Below are positions 11,644-24,800 of a DNA stretch of 64,000 nt, one piece after another. Below the pieces are notes generated by a model. The model did no database searches and was not told the DNA's origin. It saw nothing but the letters and a program-made list of their open reading frames with translations. How positions within the stretch are numbered: the first letter of the stretch is position 1; each line of letters begins with the position of its first letter. The stretch comes from Archilochus colubris (taxonomy: Eukaryota; Chordata; Aves; Apodiformes; Trochilidae). A program made the translations under genes and the position numbers. The stretch lies in the NCBI GenBank assembly GCA_023079485.1, contig CM041084.1:36033609-36097608 (forward strand), in the 5' to 3' direction.

Positions 11644-14249
11644 CTGCAAGACAAAGCACAGCATTTTTTTTTTTTTTTTTTTTTTGGAAACGTATTCCTG
11701 CCCGTATTTTATGATACCAAGAAAATCCGAGGGGACAAATTGCAAAGCTATAAACAAAGGTTAGTTTAAACAACAAAAATGAAAACAAAACAACCAACCA
11801 AAAAAAAGGCCCATTATTGCTGAAACAGAATTAAAAGCTTACTTGTAACTCTTTGCATACCACACGTTTCTCTGTGTGTGTGAGAAGAGAGAAGGAATAA
11901 AGGGGCAGGGATATGGACAGAGGAGTAGAAGGAAAACACTGGCTTTGTCTGACTGCAAGCTCCAATGACAAGACATTGCTGTGGTTCAGCTGACAAATTT
12001 TAATGAACATGCTTCATGAATCAAGAGCAGACAAGACAAAATGCTAAGTAGGTGACATAGTATGGGATTAACTTGACCAGTTTAGCCAGAATTGTAGCAG
12101 GGGTGAAGTGAGAAAAGTGCCAGATGAGGGCAAACGAACAAAAGCTCTGCCAGCAGCAGCGGCTGCTGCCCAAAACCAAGGGCTGCAAATCTCTAGCAGT
12201 AGCTAGACTGAGGGGATCAGGGAGAAAGAGAGCATTTTAAGTGCAGAAATATTCCACTACTAATCTGACCTTATTGTGGCACTGAAGTCTCGTCAAACTT
12301 GCAGGTGTTATGACAGAGAATTCATTAGCTGGAAGCACCTAACATCATGCTGTCAAACCCAGCCTCAGCAAGGACTGAGAGATCTGGAGGTAGGGAATCT
12401 GTATTACCCATTCTGGCTCTGAACTCTCTTGCCTGTGGTCTAGCAGAGGGTCTGTCCTGCCTGTGCTCAAGTGTCCCAACGTATAAACAGGGAAGAAACA
12501 TATTTACCTCCGTCTGTGTTTGTACTGGGGATTGTTTAGTTAATATTTATAAAGTACTAAGATGCAAAGCTCTAAGTAAGTTGCACTATGTATTATTAGA
12601 AGGGAACATGCTGCATTCCAAAAAACCCAGGCAATAAAAATGAGCCAGTATGCACATCAGAAGCATAAGATAAAGCCAATCATGATGTAAATAATTAACA
12701 AGAGCTTAAAATGAAGTTTTGCAAGCATGGATTCAGAAACATTCTTAAAAGGTGAGGCATTGAGCCCTAGGGACAGAAATGTTTTTCTCATCCACCACCA
12801 GAGTACGGTTCACTGTAAGATCATGTTTAAAATCAAGAGTGAATTTATCAGTACTGTTTTTGTTGACAATTATTTTGCTTCACAGCACAGGAAGCACTGG
12901 TTAGTAAGATATTTTGGATCAGCAAATTTCTTGTCATATGGTACAAACCACTAGTTATTATTAAAAAACAACAGCAGCAAAACAAGTAGTTGCCATCACT
13001 ACATTTCATTTCCCTTTGCGAGTCTCCCCTTGACCATTTTTTGTGTTGGTAGTGGTTCCCAAGTTTCCAGTTGCAGCTCACCTGCAGACTCTAAGAAGCA
13101 CAAAATACTGTACAACAAGTATAAATATTGCAGGAATTAGAATTTTGTCCATTTTGCAGTGGTTGGGGAGACTTTGCATAGTTCTCAACAGTTCAGGAGC
13201 CATTGCTTTAAGTCATCTTTGTAATTGTGAGGTCCGACACAAATGCTAGCAGAATTAGGGCTCTTGCCACATCACTATTCACATCCTTCCATGCTTTTTG
13301 GTCTGTGAGCAGTCCTACTCAAGGTTTCAATCCCAAAGACATCCAAGACTACCCCCAGCACATTGAATTCTTAAAAGATTGGAGGCTTTGTATATACAGT
13401 TTGAAATCTTCTGTCTTAGCTACATATTTATGCATCTACAATAATTACCGTGTAGCAGAAGGGAGACAAAACTCAGGCCCAATCTCCCAATTCTTACGCT
13501 TACAAGTCATATTAAGAGATTACAATGCAACTGCTTCTGTGAATAACATTTATGAGATCAAACACACAACTTTTATCAACAAGGCAAGAAAATCTAAGTA
13601 AGTGGCATAGTGGTTGAATGTTTATACTGTGCATAAGCTTCTCCTTTTATCCCCTTAAGAAGCGATTTTATTAAAAACAATGTACATTTTCAAACAAGTG
13701 CTGTTTTATTACTTAATATAGATCTTTCTCTCTCTTTTTGCTAAATCAAACAGCAAGTTTCCAGGCTTTCACAATTATTTTAGTACTTGATATCCTAAGG
13801 GATTGTCTTATTCAGTTTGCTTTATCTTTAATATACACTCCTGTTGTTTCTGGCTGCGAGATAACGCTATCCTTCCTAGCTTTGTAAATATTTTTGTATA
13901 GGTAGTATTAATGATACACTGGGTCTCAGCTGAGGCAGGGAAAGCACAGGGTAATATCTGCCCTTTAAGAGGGAGCAGTTAAAAGGCTGACCTCAGGTCT
14001 TTCGTGAGAAGGGATTAAAGAGTCCCCAGCTCAGAGAGACAGCAGTCTGCACTGCCGACGTGGGCTACAATATTTAGCAAAGCAGTCAGCCACACTCTTG
14101 GTTCTCAGTACCACTGTGAGAGCAAAAGGTAGCTGCAGCCCCTGGAGGAGGGGACACCACTGGTGCTGCCCTGGAGCCTAGGGTGGCTGTTCCCAAGCCC
14201 TGTATCCCCTCTTGTCTCTCCCTGACATGGTGCCCTTGTGCCAGCTCAC
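11644..14249 (-). other. SATB1: SATB1 intron between cassette exon and last exon
   Basis: This 2.6-kb intron has donor GTGAGC and acceptor TTTGTCTTGCAG. If the cassette is skipped, the intron runs from donor GTTAGT at 14808 to the same acceptor. It is AT-rich from 11.7 to 13.9 kb and more GC-rich near the cassette. No embedded gene or recognisable repeat was seen apart from the A22 tract. Confidence 0.85.
11664..11685 (-). repeat. A22 tract immediately upstream of the last 3' splice site
   Basis: A run of 22 T on the plus strand is A22 on the SATB1 transcript. It ends 20 nt before the acceptor of the poly-Gln exon. It occupies the place where a polypyrimidine tract or branch point would normally lie, leaving only TGCTGTGCTTTGTCTTGCAG before the exon. 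Confidence 0.9.
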
Positions 14250-14345
14250 CTGAGGAGCAGCACCCAGCCAAGGTCCAGCGGTCAGCAAGCCTGGTAAGAA
14301 AGCTCCTCTATGCTCTCCTTTCCCAAGGGTGGTGGGAGAGGGGCT
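14250..14345 (-). CDS. SATB1: Likely SATB1 alternative cassette exon (32 residues)
   Basis: This is a 96-nt interval bounded by an excellent acceptor (TTTGTTTTTCCTTCAG) and a consensus donor (CAG then GTGAGC). It is open in the required phase 0 and encodes 32 residues, starting [19 protein letters not shown] and ending WLGAAPQ. It lies 463 nt below the exon ending AEQIQ and 2.6 kb above the poly-Gln exon, and inserts in frame between them. Human SATB1 has a known 795-residue isoform, 32 residues longer than the 763-residue form; the exact length match is why I call this exon. The peptide is rich in Pro, Gly and Leu and has no domain I recognise. Splicing and conservation were not tested. Confidence 0.8.
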
Positions 14346-14808
14346 CTGAAGGAAAAACAAACAAACATTGACTCACCCCAGCCTCCACCAGGGTTACAGT
14401 GGGATGAGGAATCCCCTTCCCTTCACTCCTACCCAGGGCGAGCGGCCACTGTTGGAGGTTCAAGCTGAGCTCCCGGGCAGCAGCGCAGCAAGGTCTTCCC
14501 GTTTTGGAAAGGGTTGGGCAATGGGTGCCAAACGCCTCTGCCTTCCCAGCCTGACACCTGCCTAGCTGGGGACAGCCAGGTGGCTCTCATGCTGCCTGGT
14601 GCCACCACATGGCTACAAAAAAACCACCCAACCAAAAGGAAAAACCGTGGGTGGCCCCATGCTCTCCTCTGAACTCTGGCGGTGCTCTTATCTTGTACCA
14701 GGAGACCTGCGTTTAGCCTGGCCGGGAGGAAAGAAACACTAATTTCCTTTGCTCTGTTTAAAGCTTTATTTACTTAGCGCTCTGTGGGATTGGCCAAGGT
14801 AAACTAAC
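14346..14808 (-). other. SATB1: SATB1 intron upstream of the cassette exon
   Basis: This 463-nt intron is the shortest in the locus. Its donor is GTTAGT and its acceptor TTTGTTTGTTTTTCCTTCAG. It is unusually GC-rich for this window. A short intron with a weak donor before a strong acceptor is compatible with regulated inclusion of the cassette. Confidence 0.75.
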
Positions 14809-15012
14809 CTGAATCTGTTCTGCTGGCACATGGATAATGTGGGAAGGCCTGTCACCATGGTGATGAACTGCATTGCTTTCTTGTTCATAAATGGCATCAC
14901 GTTCAGGCTGAGGAAGACTGAGGAACCTTCGGATCATGGAGAGATTCTCCCAGAGGGTCCTGTTCTCTGGTGAGGGATCTTCTTTCCAACGTAACAGCTC
15001 ACAGAGCCACCC
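14809..15012 (-). CDS. SATB1: SATB1 exon: second half of CUT2 and His-rich linker
   Basis: This 204-nt, 68-codon exon (partial-protein residues 313-380) starts [18 protein letters not shown]. It continues with [21 protein letters not shown], completing CUT2, and ends with a linker [22 protein letters not shown]. In human the corresponding linker reads GDRPP, so S here is a substitution. The acceptor is GTTATCTTCAAG, with a short pyrimidine stretch. The donor is GTTAGT, weak at +3. Both ends are phase 0. The downstream splice partner can be either the 96-nt exon at 14345-14250 or the poly-Gln exon at 11643; both joins stay in frame. Confidence 0.95.
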
Positions 15013-18000
15013 CTTGAAGATAACACCAGCAAAACATTAGTGTTTTTCCTCAGTCCATGAGGGCAAAATGTGTACTTTATGGGGGCTACATTCTCTCGCG
15101 CTCTCCCCCGGTAAGAAAGGGCCGTCCCTGTACACCAAGGCAAACACCAACACACCGTGAGGCTGCCATGCTGCCTCCTGGACCCCTGACAACCACCAGA
15201 GATTGGGAAAGCACCTTCCCCTTGGTCCCACACTGGCCATGGTTTGCTTGCTTAGAAACAAACCCATTGACAAAGGCAGAATCCTTCACAAGCTCCCCCA
15301 CCACAGGACAGGGGTTTCACTGACACTAGGATATTCTCTCTGCCACCTATTTTTATTATTCAAAGGTACATCAATGGCATAGGCACTGCCCTTCAGAAGC
15401 CAGTAAACTGTCTGCTGAGTGATTGTGAAAATCCTGGTACTACTACTCAAAGCAACAAAGTACTTCAAAAATCTGCCTTGACTGTAGGGCTGTCTAATAT
15501 ACACCTTAGAGGCAGAGGAGCTCTCTCATGACCTTTCAAAAGCCAGGAACCTTTTGAATAGACACAGCCAAGTAACATCTTCCTATCTGCTACAAGTAGA
15601 GGTGACCCTGCAGGTGAACTTATTTCAAGTGATAGATGATTATCCGTTCCCAGAATTCTTTCACGGACTCAGAAAAAAGCCTCAGTTTTATGTACAATAT
15701 TAGGGTCTGGGGTAAGGACATGATATGGCTCAGGCTTCTGATATATCCTTGATGCCATTTCCAGATCACAGGACAGCAAGTTGCCAAGAGTGCAACTACT
15801 CAGATGTGGCTTTCAGGTGCATGCTATGAAGGTGGGCTACAGAATCCCCTGCAAGGACTGCAGCAGTTGCTAATTTGGTCCTGAAAGAGACAAACAAGTT
15901 CATCTTGAAAATGTAACATTTTTTTCTTTATGTCTTCTTAAAATTTAATTAAGGAATTTTTTCCTTACTTGTGCACGGATAATTTTAAAGGAAGAGTATA
16001 AACATTCTAGCTACCACAGTGTGCATCAGCAGTAATTTTTTTGTATATTAAAATTTAGGAAAAAAATGTTACATGCATGAAACATGCATTCTTCCTTTCT
16101 TTTAGCTTCAAGGATCTGTTTTCAAAACTAGGTCCATGCAATTTTGTTTCATAATGCTGTAGAAAAATAATGTGACATTTTATTGAATCAACAAAAATGT
16201 ACATAAATTTTTAGATCCTTTTTATATGTACTGCTAGTCCAAAAATGCTTTATCTAGACCAGTTTACTACTAGATACAATAGATACAGCATAGATATTTA
16301 TTTTCTTGTAGACATTCATATCTTTAGCTAGCAGTTAATACATGCAGCGTAAAAATATTGCCATGATAGGAAGAGGTGAAAGTAAACAAATAATCTTAAT
16401 GCATTCATATTGTATATGAAAATATTTAGTGAGGTGTTTATAAAATGTGAAGTATACTCTCTTGGATACAAGTGGAAAACTGAACAAATGACACAAGAGA
16501 GAATGCCCCTGAGAAATAGAAAGTATCAAAATGACAAATGTTAGAGATATGGTGGTAGCAGAGCTGAGAAAGAAAAGATTTAAGTGGGGACAAAATATGC
16601 TGGGTTCTCAGGAAGTATGCTAGGGGGAAAAGGGGAGAGGGAGGAAGGTGGCAGCAGCAGAAGGCCCCCTGCACCCCAGGAGAAAAAACAATAGCAAGGG
16701 GCAGTGAATTCTCCCTTCCCATTTTAAGGCACCCTGGGACATGTTAGTAGGTCCATGTATGAACTCTTCCTTCCCCTTACAAAACCAACATGGTGCTCAT
16801 GGGTCTCTGCCTCCCTTGCTGCCATGGGGCTACGTGCAGGATTACACTCAAGAGCAGTACTAGTTTTCTGCAGTGAGTTACAAGAGGCTGAATCAGAATG
16901 CATAGGTAGTTTGTGGGGAATGGAGAGGGGAAGAGGATGAGAACCAAATCAAGACCTTTTAATTGAAATGCTGTCATACAATTTTAAATTAAGAAATCAA
17001 AACCTGTCCCCTCCCATAACAGGTCTCTAAGGTATAGAGACAAACTCAAAAAATTGCACTGCCATTTGTAGAAGCTGCATATATTTTGGCTGGTGACCAT
17101 GTGAACCACAGATTATTTTTTTTTTTATTTTAAAGATAGTAGGAACTCTTTTTAAAAATGTCCAGCAATAAAAATAATTTTGTAATAATTATGATGATTA
17201 AACATATTTCAAAACAATAGTTTTCTTTAACTACAAAATTCCTTCTCCAGTTACCTTCTTTTCTCTTCCTCTCTTCAGTAGATCAGACTTTGTTTTATTG
17301 ATGTGCTGATGGCTAACATTCTATTTCCAGTATTTTTTTATCATCTTTTTCACTGAAATAATACTTCTAATTCCTTCACTAAAAATGATTTGATGAATTG
17401 TAACCTGAAGCACATCTCTGCTAGCCTTTCAGGGAAGCAGTGATTTTATGATCCTGAAATCAGATACTTCTGGCAGGGTTCAGAGAGTATACTGCTATTC
17501 TACAAAAAAGTCTTTTTCCCACTAGGTTCATCAAGTTTTTAAAGAAAACATACTGTGATGAAACATATGATGGCCAATGTGGAAACTATCAGCTGAATTC
17601 TTCAAAAATTACAAGGATAGAAATGATTTTTTTGTTCTTCATGGTTTATTTCTGGAAATAGCTGATCTCAGAAATATTCTCAGGAAAGACAGTGAATGGG
17701 TAGTCACAGAGGCTCTGGGGGTTTACTTTGCTAGGAGACTACAAACTTTACACCACTGTGGTCCTTTGGCTCAAAGCAAACAAACAAAACCTTAATTATT
17801 TCATCTGGTTTCAGTTTCAGAATGCTGTATCTGACATAAAGGTCATTCCTAAAAGTCAGTTAAATGGGAATGTATGAAATGCTTTTTTAAATTTTAGGTA
17901 ACGTGATCATACAGACTTTTATAATGGAGAAATTCAGAGTTGTGTAAAATTTTTAAGTTTTCTTCAGTTAGATGTAAACAAGTATTGAAGTGCCTTAGTT

Positions 18001-18791
18001 AACGTGGTTGATTTTACAAGTGAACCTAACAAGGCTGATTTTCCTCCTCTTACATTTATTTTAAGTCTAAAGCAATTTCAGTCTAGTTCAAACAATTTAT
18101 TCTGAAGGAGGGTTTGGACTTCTGTTTTTTCATGTCTTTGTAGTCTTACAGGAAGTGGAAAGGACCACAATATAATAAGGAAATATTTGTAACTTAGATT
18201 ATATCACAACCCACAGCACATATAGTACAGCACTTAAAAAAAAACAGCCTTAAAATAATTAAGCTCATTTAACTGCAGCAAGGCAAACCCCCCAAAACTC
18301 TGCAATGACATTGGGAACAACCTTGATTTTAAAACAGAGTAAATTTGCCAGGCAACATTACACTGAATATAAAGAGAGTACAAAGCAAAATATAAACATT
18401 AGCCACATGTAAATATGTTTGGAGAACTTTCAGGATGTTACTACTTTTCAAACTGACAAAGTTTAATTTGACACCTTCTGTTCTAAAACCTTTGTTTCTA
18501 TTCAGAATCACGCCTTTAGCTGCTATCAATCACTATGCTCTCCCTATTACTTAAAATACTGGCATGGGCCCTGGATAAGCTGAAAATGCCATGCAGATGA
18601 ATTCTGAGATAATATGTTCAAACCTGTTATATACAACACAAATCCTGTAAAGTTATGTATTGTAAACCTACATTTATTGGGAACTAAAAGTCTTAAATCC
18701 ATCTGCTACAAAGAAAATACTGTTATGCACTTTCAAGTAACCAAGTACCATCTGCAAAGGTCTTGCTACAGTAAGCAAGAAAATGGTGAAG

Positions 18792-18810
18792 AAAAAAAAA
18801 AAAAAAAAAA
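18792..18810 (+). repeat. A19 homopolymer
   Basis: Nineteen consecutive A on the plus strand within the long SATB1 intron. No LINE tail is recognisable beside it. Confidence 0.9.
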
Positions 18811-21800
18811 GATGCTAAACCTAAGATATTTAAAATAAATAAGAGTCTTCTGTCTGGTTTTCTGATGGGGATTTAGTGAAGAAACATAAGACATTAGTGG
18901 GAAAAAACCTGTGAAAGCCGAACTGCCAAACTATTGCAGGAAAAGCGCAAAGAGGGTAATTGCCAAACATTCGACTCTGCAAGACCCATGAGCATGCTTA
19001 TTTTTGAAGAAAGAATCTACACATTTTATCTATGTATCCAAATGCTATTTTCTTCAGTCTGACCTGTGCTGTGTTTAAGTAAAATCTTCTGTTCCTTCCC
19101 ACAGCATTTCTACCAAACTACTCCTGCATTCTGGTATCTTTCTTATTAAAAGAAGGGCAAAGAAAAGGTAATTGAAATCGGCACGTAAGGTATACACACC
19201 AATCCTAAGATCAAAGAAGGTAGCATTACAATAATGAAAAATGTGTTCTGGGCACAGCTTTCCGAATCAGCGAAGACATCGAGTCTGGGAAGAAAGGGCT
19301 TCAAGGGGGAGCAATTGGTTTGGTGATTTTGTTATAGTGATAATAATTTGCTAAATGATGAGTGTTTCTTACAGGATGGCTAACAAAGGCTCCAACATTA
19401 AAAAAAAAAAAACAAGACAAAAAAAAAGCCAACACCAACAAAAAAAAACCCAAACCAAAAAAACCCCAACCTGTTTAAGAAGGTAAAACATTTTAGAGTA
19501 TCAATGTAGTTTTTCTTTGGTATAGTATATCTAAGATTATTTTGTAACATTCTCTGGGGCATATAGTATAATAAAATACATGGATTTAAAAGAAATCAGT
19601 CTAAATAAGGAGTTGCTTGATGCAAACATTTTAGCAGAAAGTGTGAATCGCATTTCAGCGTCTATAGTGAACAAAGACTAAGTACACAACCCATTAAACA
19701 GTACTTCTCAAAAAAAAAAGACTATTGTAGATAAACTAAAGTAGACATTTTGAATGAGCACATTTTCAGCAACTAACTATAAAGCTAGCAATTTATCATT
19801 CAGCAAATAATTTTCTACTTTTAAAAGAATCTGTAAGTGTTACTTATGCTAATGAAGACTGTTTTTAATCTGCCCACAAACATGCTAATAGAGGGCAATT
19901 TTTATTTTTATTTTTTTTATTTACAATGCTGAAGGCACTCCTGTTTATAGAACACAGATATGAAATTACACTTGGTAAAATGGGCTTTTAACTGTCTGAA
20001 CAACCTAAATCCTTCACCTTTAACACAAAAGCTTATAGACAAAACAAAACAAAGGAACTTGTGAATTAAACTTTAAATATTGAACTTTTCCCCTGCAAAA
20101 GCCATCGAACTTGCTTTACAAATCTCGTTTTCATTCCAAATGTCTGTGTTCTTCATAGATATTTCCATTTCTTTTCAAAACAGAATCCACGTATAGGAGA
20201 GAAGAAAAAAAGGCCAATGTAACCACTGAAGTATATGTCTGTGTTCTGAGCCTTCAGTATTAAACCTGTAAGCTGCTCATTGTACAGAAAGGTTGCTTTT
20301 GGAAAAGTCATAATACTTTGAATGAGATACATAATGGTAGCAAAGGAGTACTGAAAGCATTTTAAATTATTTACTAGGTTAAAAGGGTGAAATGGTACTT
20401 TAAATACATCAAATTTCATCATCTGGGCCATTTTTTGGTGGCAAAGTGGTATTGATCTTTCCAAATGCTTAAAATTAACTATTTCCAGAAGGTCATTATT
20501 TGATTAAAGGCATTAAAGTTGAGGGCAAGAAATGATGCACTTTGTCTTCTTTCCCATTCAAATAATCATGTAATTTAATCAGAGCTATCCCTTCATGTCC
20601 TGTAATAAAAATGTTTGTCTTAAGATATTGTTCTTTACCTAACATATTAACCTTTAAATGTTATGAAGTTCTTAAGAATAATCTCTGCTTAGAGAAGATT
20701 CTTCCATAATGCAATGAAAGAATCTCCAGCACTTAAATTGATAAGGCCAAATTTCCCTTACACATTGACTGGAAAACGCATTAAACCTTTCAACTGAGAT
20801 TTCTCACAGTATTCAACAGGACTGAAAATTCAGGGGGTTCTGAATCAGTAAGTCCATGCATACGGGATTGAGAAGCAAAAGAAACAAATGTCACTTCAGC
20901 ACAAACAAATACGACAAATAAATAAAAATGGATGCTGCTTTGATTTATCTGTGAAATGCAGTTTGCATTACATTTGTATTATCTGGAAAACTACAGCAGG
21001 GAACACCCACTGCAGGGTAAGAAAAGAGCAAATTCAAAATTCATTCTCAGGCTGAAATTACTTAAATCTGATTTCTTTCTGGGTGAAATACCTGTGGGTT
21101 CAGACATGGGATCAAGCCTAGATGACTGAAGCAGTCCTTCTTAGCCTTCAATAAATGTTCTTCTGGAACTTCCTGACTGCAGAAAAATTTATTCTGACTG
21201 CAGGTCTACCTTTCCTAAAATACATAAATTGTCCTGGTTATCTCCCATGTAAAGCTGAATGGTCCTAAATGCTGCACAGGAGAACTGAAGTCTGTAAAAG
21301 AAGGGCTACTGGATATTTTTCTAGAATTGTCAGAAGACTAATAATCTTCATGGCTTAGCAGCTTCTGATACCAAAGAACACATCGGTTAGTGAAAATCTT
21401 TTCAATTTAGCTTATATATTCAATAATTTAAAGAGCTGACTTCTGAGAGGCACAAACTCTCCAGCAATTTTAAAAACTACTGGGAATCTTCAACCCTTTG
21501 GGATTGTCCTACTTTGCTCACAAAACCATGTACCTTTACGTCAAGAATCAAAAACTGGTTTTCATCCCAATCCAGAAGATGAGCAGAGATACCAGAGTAT
21601 GAATGCCTCTTCTTGAGATGTGGCCTAAAGTGATAACAAAATGTCCCCTGAAAGATGGTTGCCTTGGTATTTTTACTTACACTAATCAGCCTTAAGTTTC
21701 AGACTTTGCCTTTGAGCATTCCCCTAAATCAGAGAAAGTTTGAAACCTGAAGCTGCCCTTTATCTCCAGGCATTTCTGCTTTATCTGTTTCACTGGCTTT

Positions 21801-24800
21801 TATTACTGGAACACTGAAAGGGAAAGCCAGATGTGAATTTTAAGTTAATCTGTATCTGCCATCATAATAGATGAGATTTAGCAAAACAAATGAACTAAAA
21901 CCCCACAACCTCATAGGGCTTTTCAGAAAAAAGGTAAACTTTACTAACAGAAAAAAACTTCCTTTGAAGAATACTGAACAGATTATGCCATTTCCTTATA
22001 TTTCTTATCTAACCTATTATTCAGCTGCACCATCTGGCCGGATGTTACCTCTGCCTCTTCTCTGGGTTGTAAAAAAAAATAATAAAAATTACCAAAAGGC
22101 TAGCAGTGGTACTGATAGCATTTCACTGAAATTTTTTTGGTGATAAAGTGGGGGAAAAGGGTTCCTAATGTCGATTTTTCTTCTTTGCTTTTTCTCCTCT
22201 CTAGAAGCAGCACTTAAAAAAATAGATATGTATTTCTACCCCAGTAAACATTCAAACAAACAAACAGCAAAAGGGAAGCTGCTAAAGCTACCTCTAAAAT
22301 TCAATGACAAGCAGCAAACAAATACAAAACTAAAATGACCTCAGGAGCTGTGGCCTGGCCCCCACAGTCTCGTTGCTCATATTAGATCCTTCCTACCCAG
22401 ACCTATGGTGAGTGGCTAAGAGCCTGTGCTACCAAAAACGTGTTGGATTAAGGTCTGAAGGTTTATCATAACCGGTAGGTACATTCCCTGGGCTGGCAAT
22501 TACACAAACAGCAGTCTGAACATTCTAGATGTGCCACCAGCTCATGAAAGCAAAACCTATCCCATAACTAAAACGGTCTGAAAACATAAGCATCATTACT
22601 TTTTAGTTGAATAGAGAGAGAGCTGAATAACCTAAGTGAAGGGACTCTCCCAAGCTTAGTTTCTCTGCTCTCAGCCTCCTCCACCTTTCCCTCCCCTTTT
22701 TCAAAAGCATCTTTTCTACAGTATTACCTCCCTTCAATTGCTTATCGATGATACATAGGCACAAGCTCTAATCAAAAAACATAATATGCATGCATTTGAA
22801 AACCTTACATAAAATGCAACTACATTCATATTTAAAAATAAAGGGAAAAAGTAATATATGCAAAAAACAGTGGGTGAAGTCATATTCTGCCTTCCTCTAT
22901 TCCAGATCCTTCCTCTTCAACACACGATTCAACTGGCACTATAACTGATATGTGTGACAAAAATGGACTTAAGGATAAAAAAAAATAAACAAACAAGAAC
23001 AAAACCCTGCTAATTATTAAATAAGTCAGTTTTAGCCTGGTACATTACATTTCATAGTATAGATGTATAAAATGGGTCAGTGGTTTTTACAGAGGGTGAC
23101 TGGCAATATATGTCCCTTTATCTTTGATTTAAGTAGAAAGAAGTACTGGTTTCATTGCAATACTGATGCTTCTCTTGAAAGTAAATACAACCCTAAATCC
23201 AACCATGACCATTAATAGCCCATATTTATTTATTCTTAAATATGCAATCAATTTTGTATGGCAGCTACATCTGCAGTTTAGTTAGAGAAGAGTTTTTAAT
23301 AGAAAGAGCCTGGCAATTTTAAAAATCTTTTTTACTACTATCAATTTACAAGTGAAGAGCGAATGATATTATTACATTGCTTAGAGAGATTTAAAATTTG
23401 CCTTGGGGAGAAAACCTCTGGTAAAAAGGCCATAGGGCCAAAGTGTTACTTCCATAATTACTTAAATGTGTGCATATCATGTTGTTAGATTTTTTTTAAA
23501 ATATTATAATTTACCAGAGGGAGTAATTTAAATCTGTGGCTTCTTGTCACATTTTTTTTTTCTTTTCAGAATTCATTTTGGAATGCAGGAAGATCTACCA
23601 CACACCAAGGAATCACAGGCTCACAGATATTTGGACCTCACTGTAAATTCAGTGTAGCTGACAAGATGCTCCAACAAGTGACATCATTCCAAAACTCACA
23701 GAACTCCAACTCGCTCTCAGACATCCCTTCACATTTTTACAGCCTAACAAAATGTTTTCATATATATTTGAATTGGACACTTAAATATTCTGAGAAAAAG
23801 TCTTTGAGTTTTTCCCTTGCAATTCAGCTGGCTTCTAGGGCTCTCAGTTTCATAGTGAAGAATGCTTAATGCTCTGATAATGCCAAGGGTGAGGGGGGCA
23901 CTTAAGAAAATTTAAAAGAAACTTTAGACTTTCTTCTGGATTTTGTTAAACAATTAAACAATCACAAAATTTTAATAATGTCCATTATCTCAATAGAGTT
24001 TAAATTCATCTTTAGAATCCACATTGACAGACATCTCCAAGCAAATGAAATGGGAGCACCCAGAAGCTTGCATCTCATTCATGGAAAATGAAAGGCAGTG
24101 AAGCTCTTAGAAATCACACACACAAAAAATACCCTTTTGTGTAGCATTGTCATGGACTCAAAAGAATAGGAAAGCTGGAAAGATGGAATTTCTCCCTCCT
24201 GACTGTCCAAGGTTGGGAACCAACACTAGAGTGTTTTCAGGTAGTTGCTGTCAGGTTGCGGCCAAGAACATCCACAAGTGAAAAACTCCTAGAGAGAGCA
24301 GCACTTAGTGTTAAGACTTTTCCTCCAAGTAAACTGCCAGCCAAGCCCAGCCCCAGCCATATTTCCAGGGAGCAGAAGCTGCTGAGAAGGGGCAGCAGCT
24401 ACAACAGCAGGTTCTGCCCTTAAATCAGGCACACTTCTTCCTGCCCTGCTCCCTCCATCCTGTCTCCTTTCCTAAGGAGCAATCCCTTTCACTAAGCTCT
24501 CTCCTCATATTTAATAAGAGCAGTAAATGATTTCTTACAGATTTGGCAAAAACAGCCACCCCAAAGCAAAAATAAAAATGATCTTATTTAAGCTCATCAT
24601 AGCTTTTAAAAAAACAACATGTTTTTATATAAACAGTGGAAAGTTCCTATATCTGTAGAGCTCACTCTTGCAAGTGACACATACTAGACATGTAAGCACC
24701 AGGCTCAGTCACCTAAGTAAAGCCACAGATGTAACTGATACGTGTGCAAATCTTGCTCAGTTGAGGTCCAAAACTTTAGGGGATTCTGCTAAGGACCACT

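Noticed and set aside
11644..11757. Methionine-led extension of the last exon including a poly-Lys stretch
   Set aside because: It is translation of the intronic A22 tract and flanks; the splice acceptor at 11644-11645 precedes the first Gln codon.
14250..14290. Alternative internal acceptor TTTCTTACCAG giving a 41-nt version of the cassette exon
   Set aside because: It would hit TGA at the third codon in the required frame and shift the downstream frame. The upstream acceptor gives a clean 96-nt open exon, so the short form is at most a minor or poison variant.
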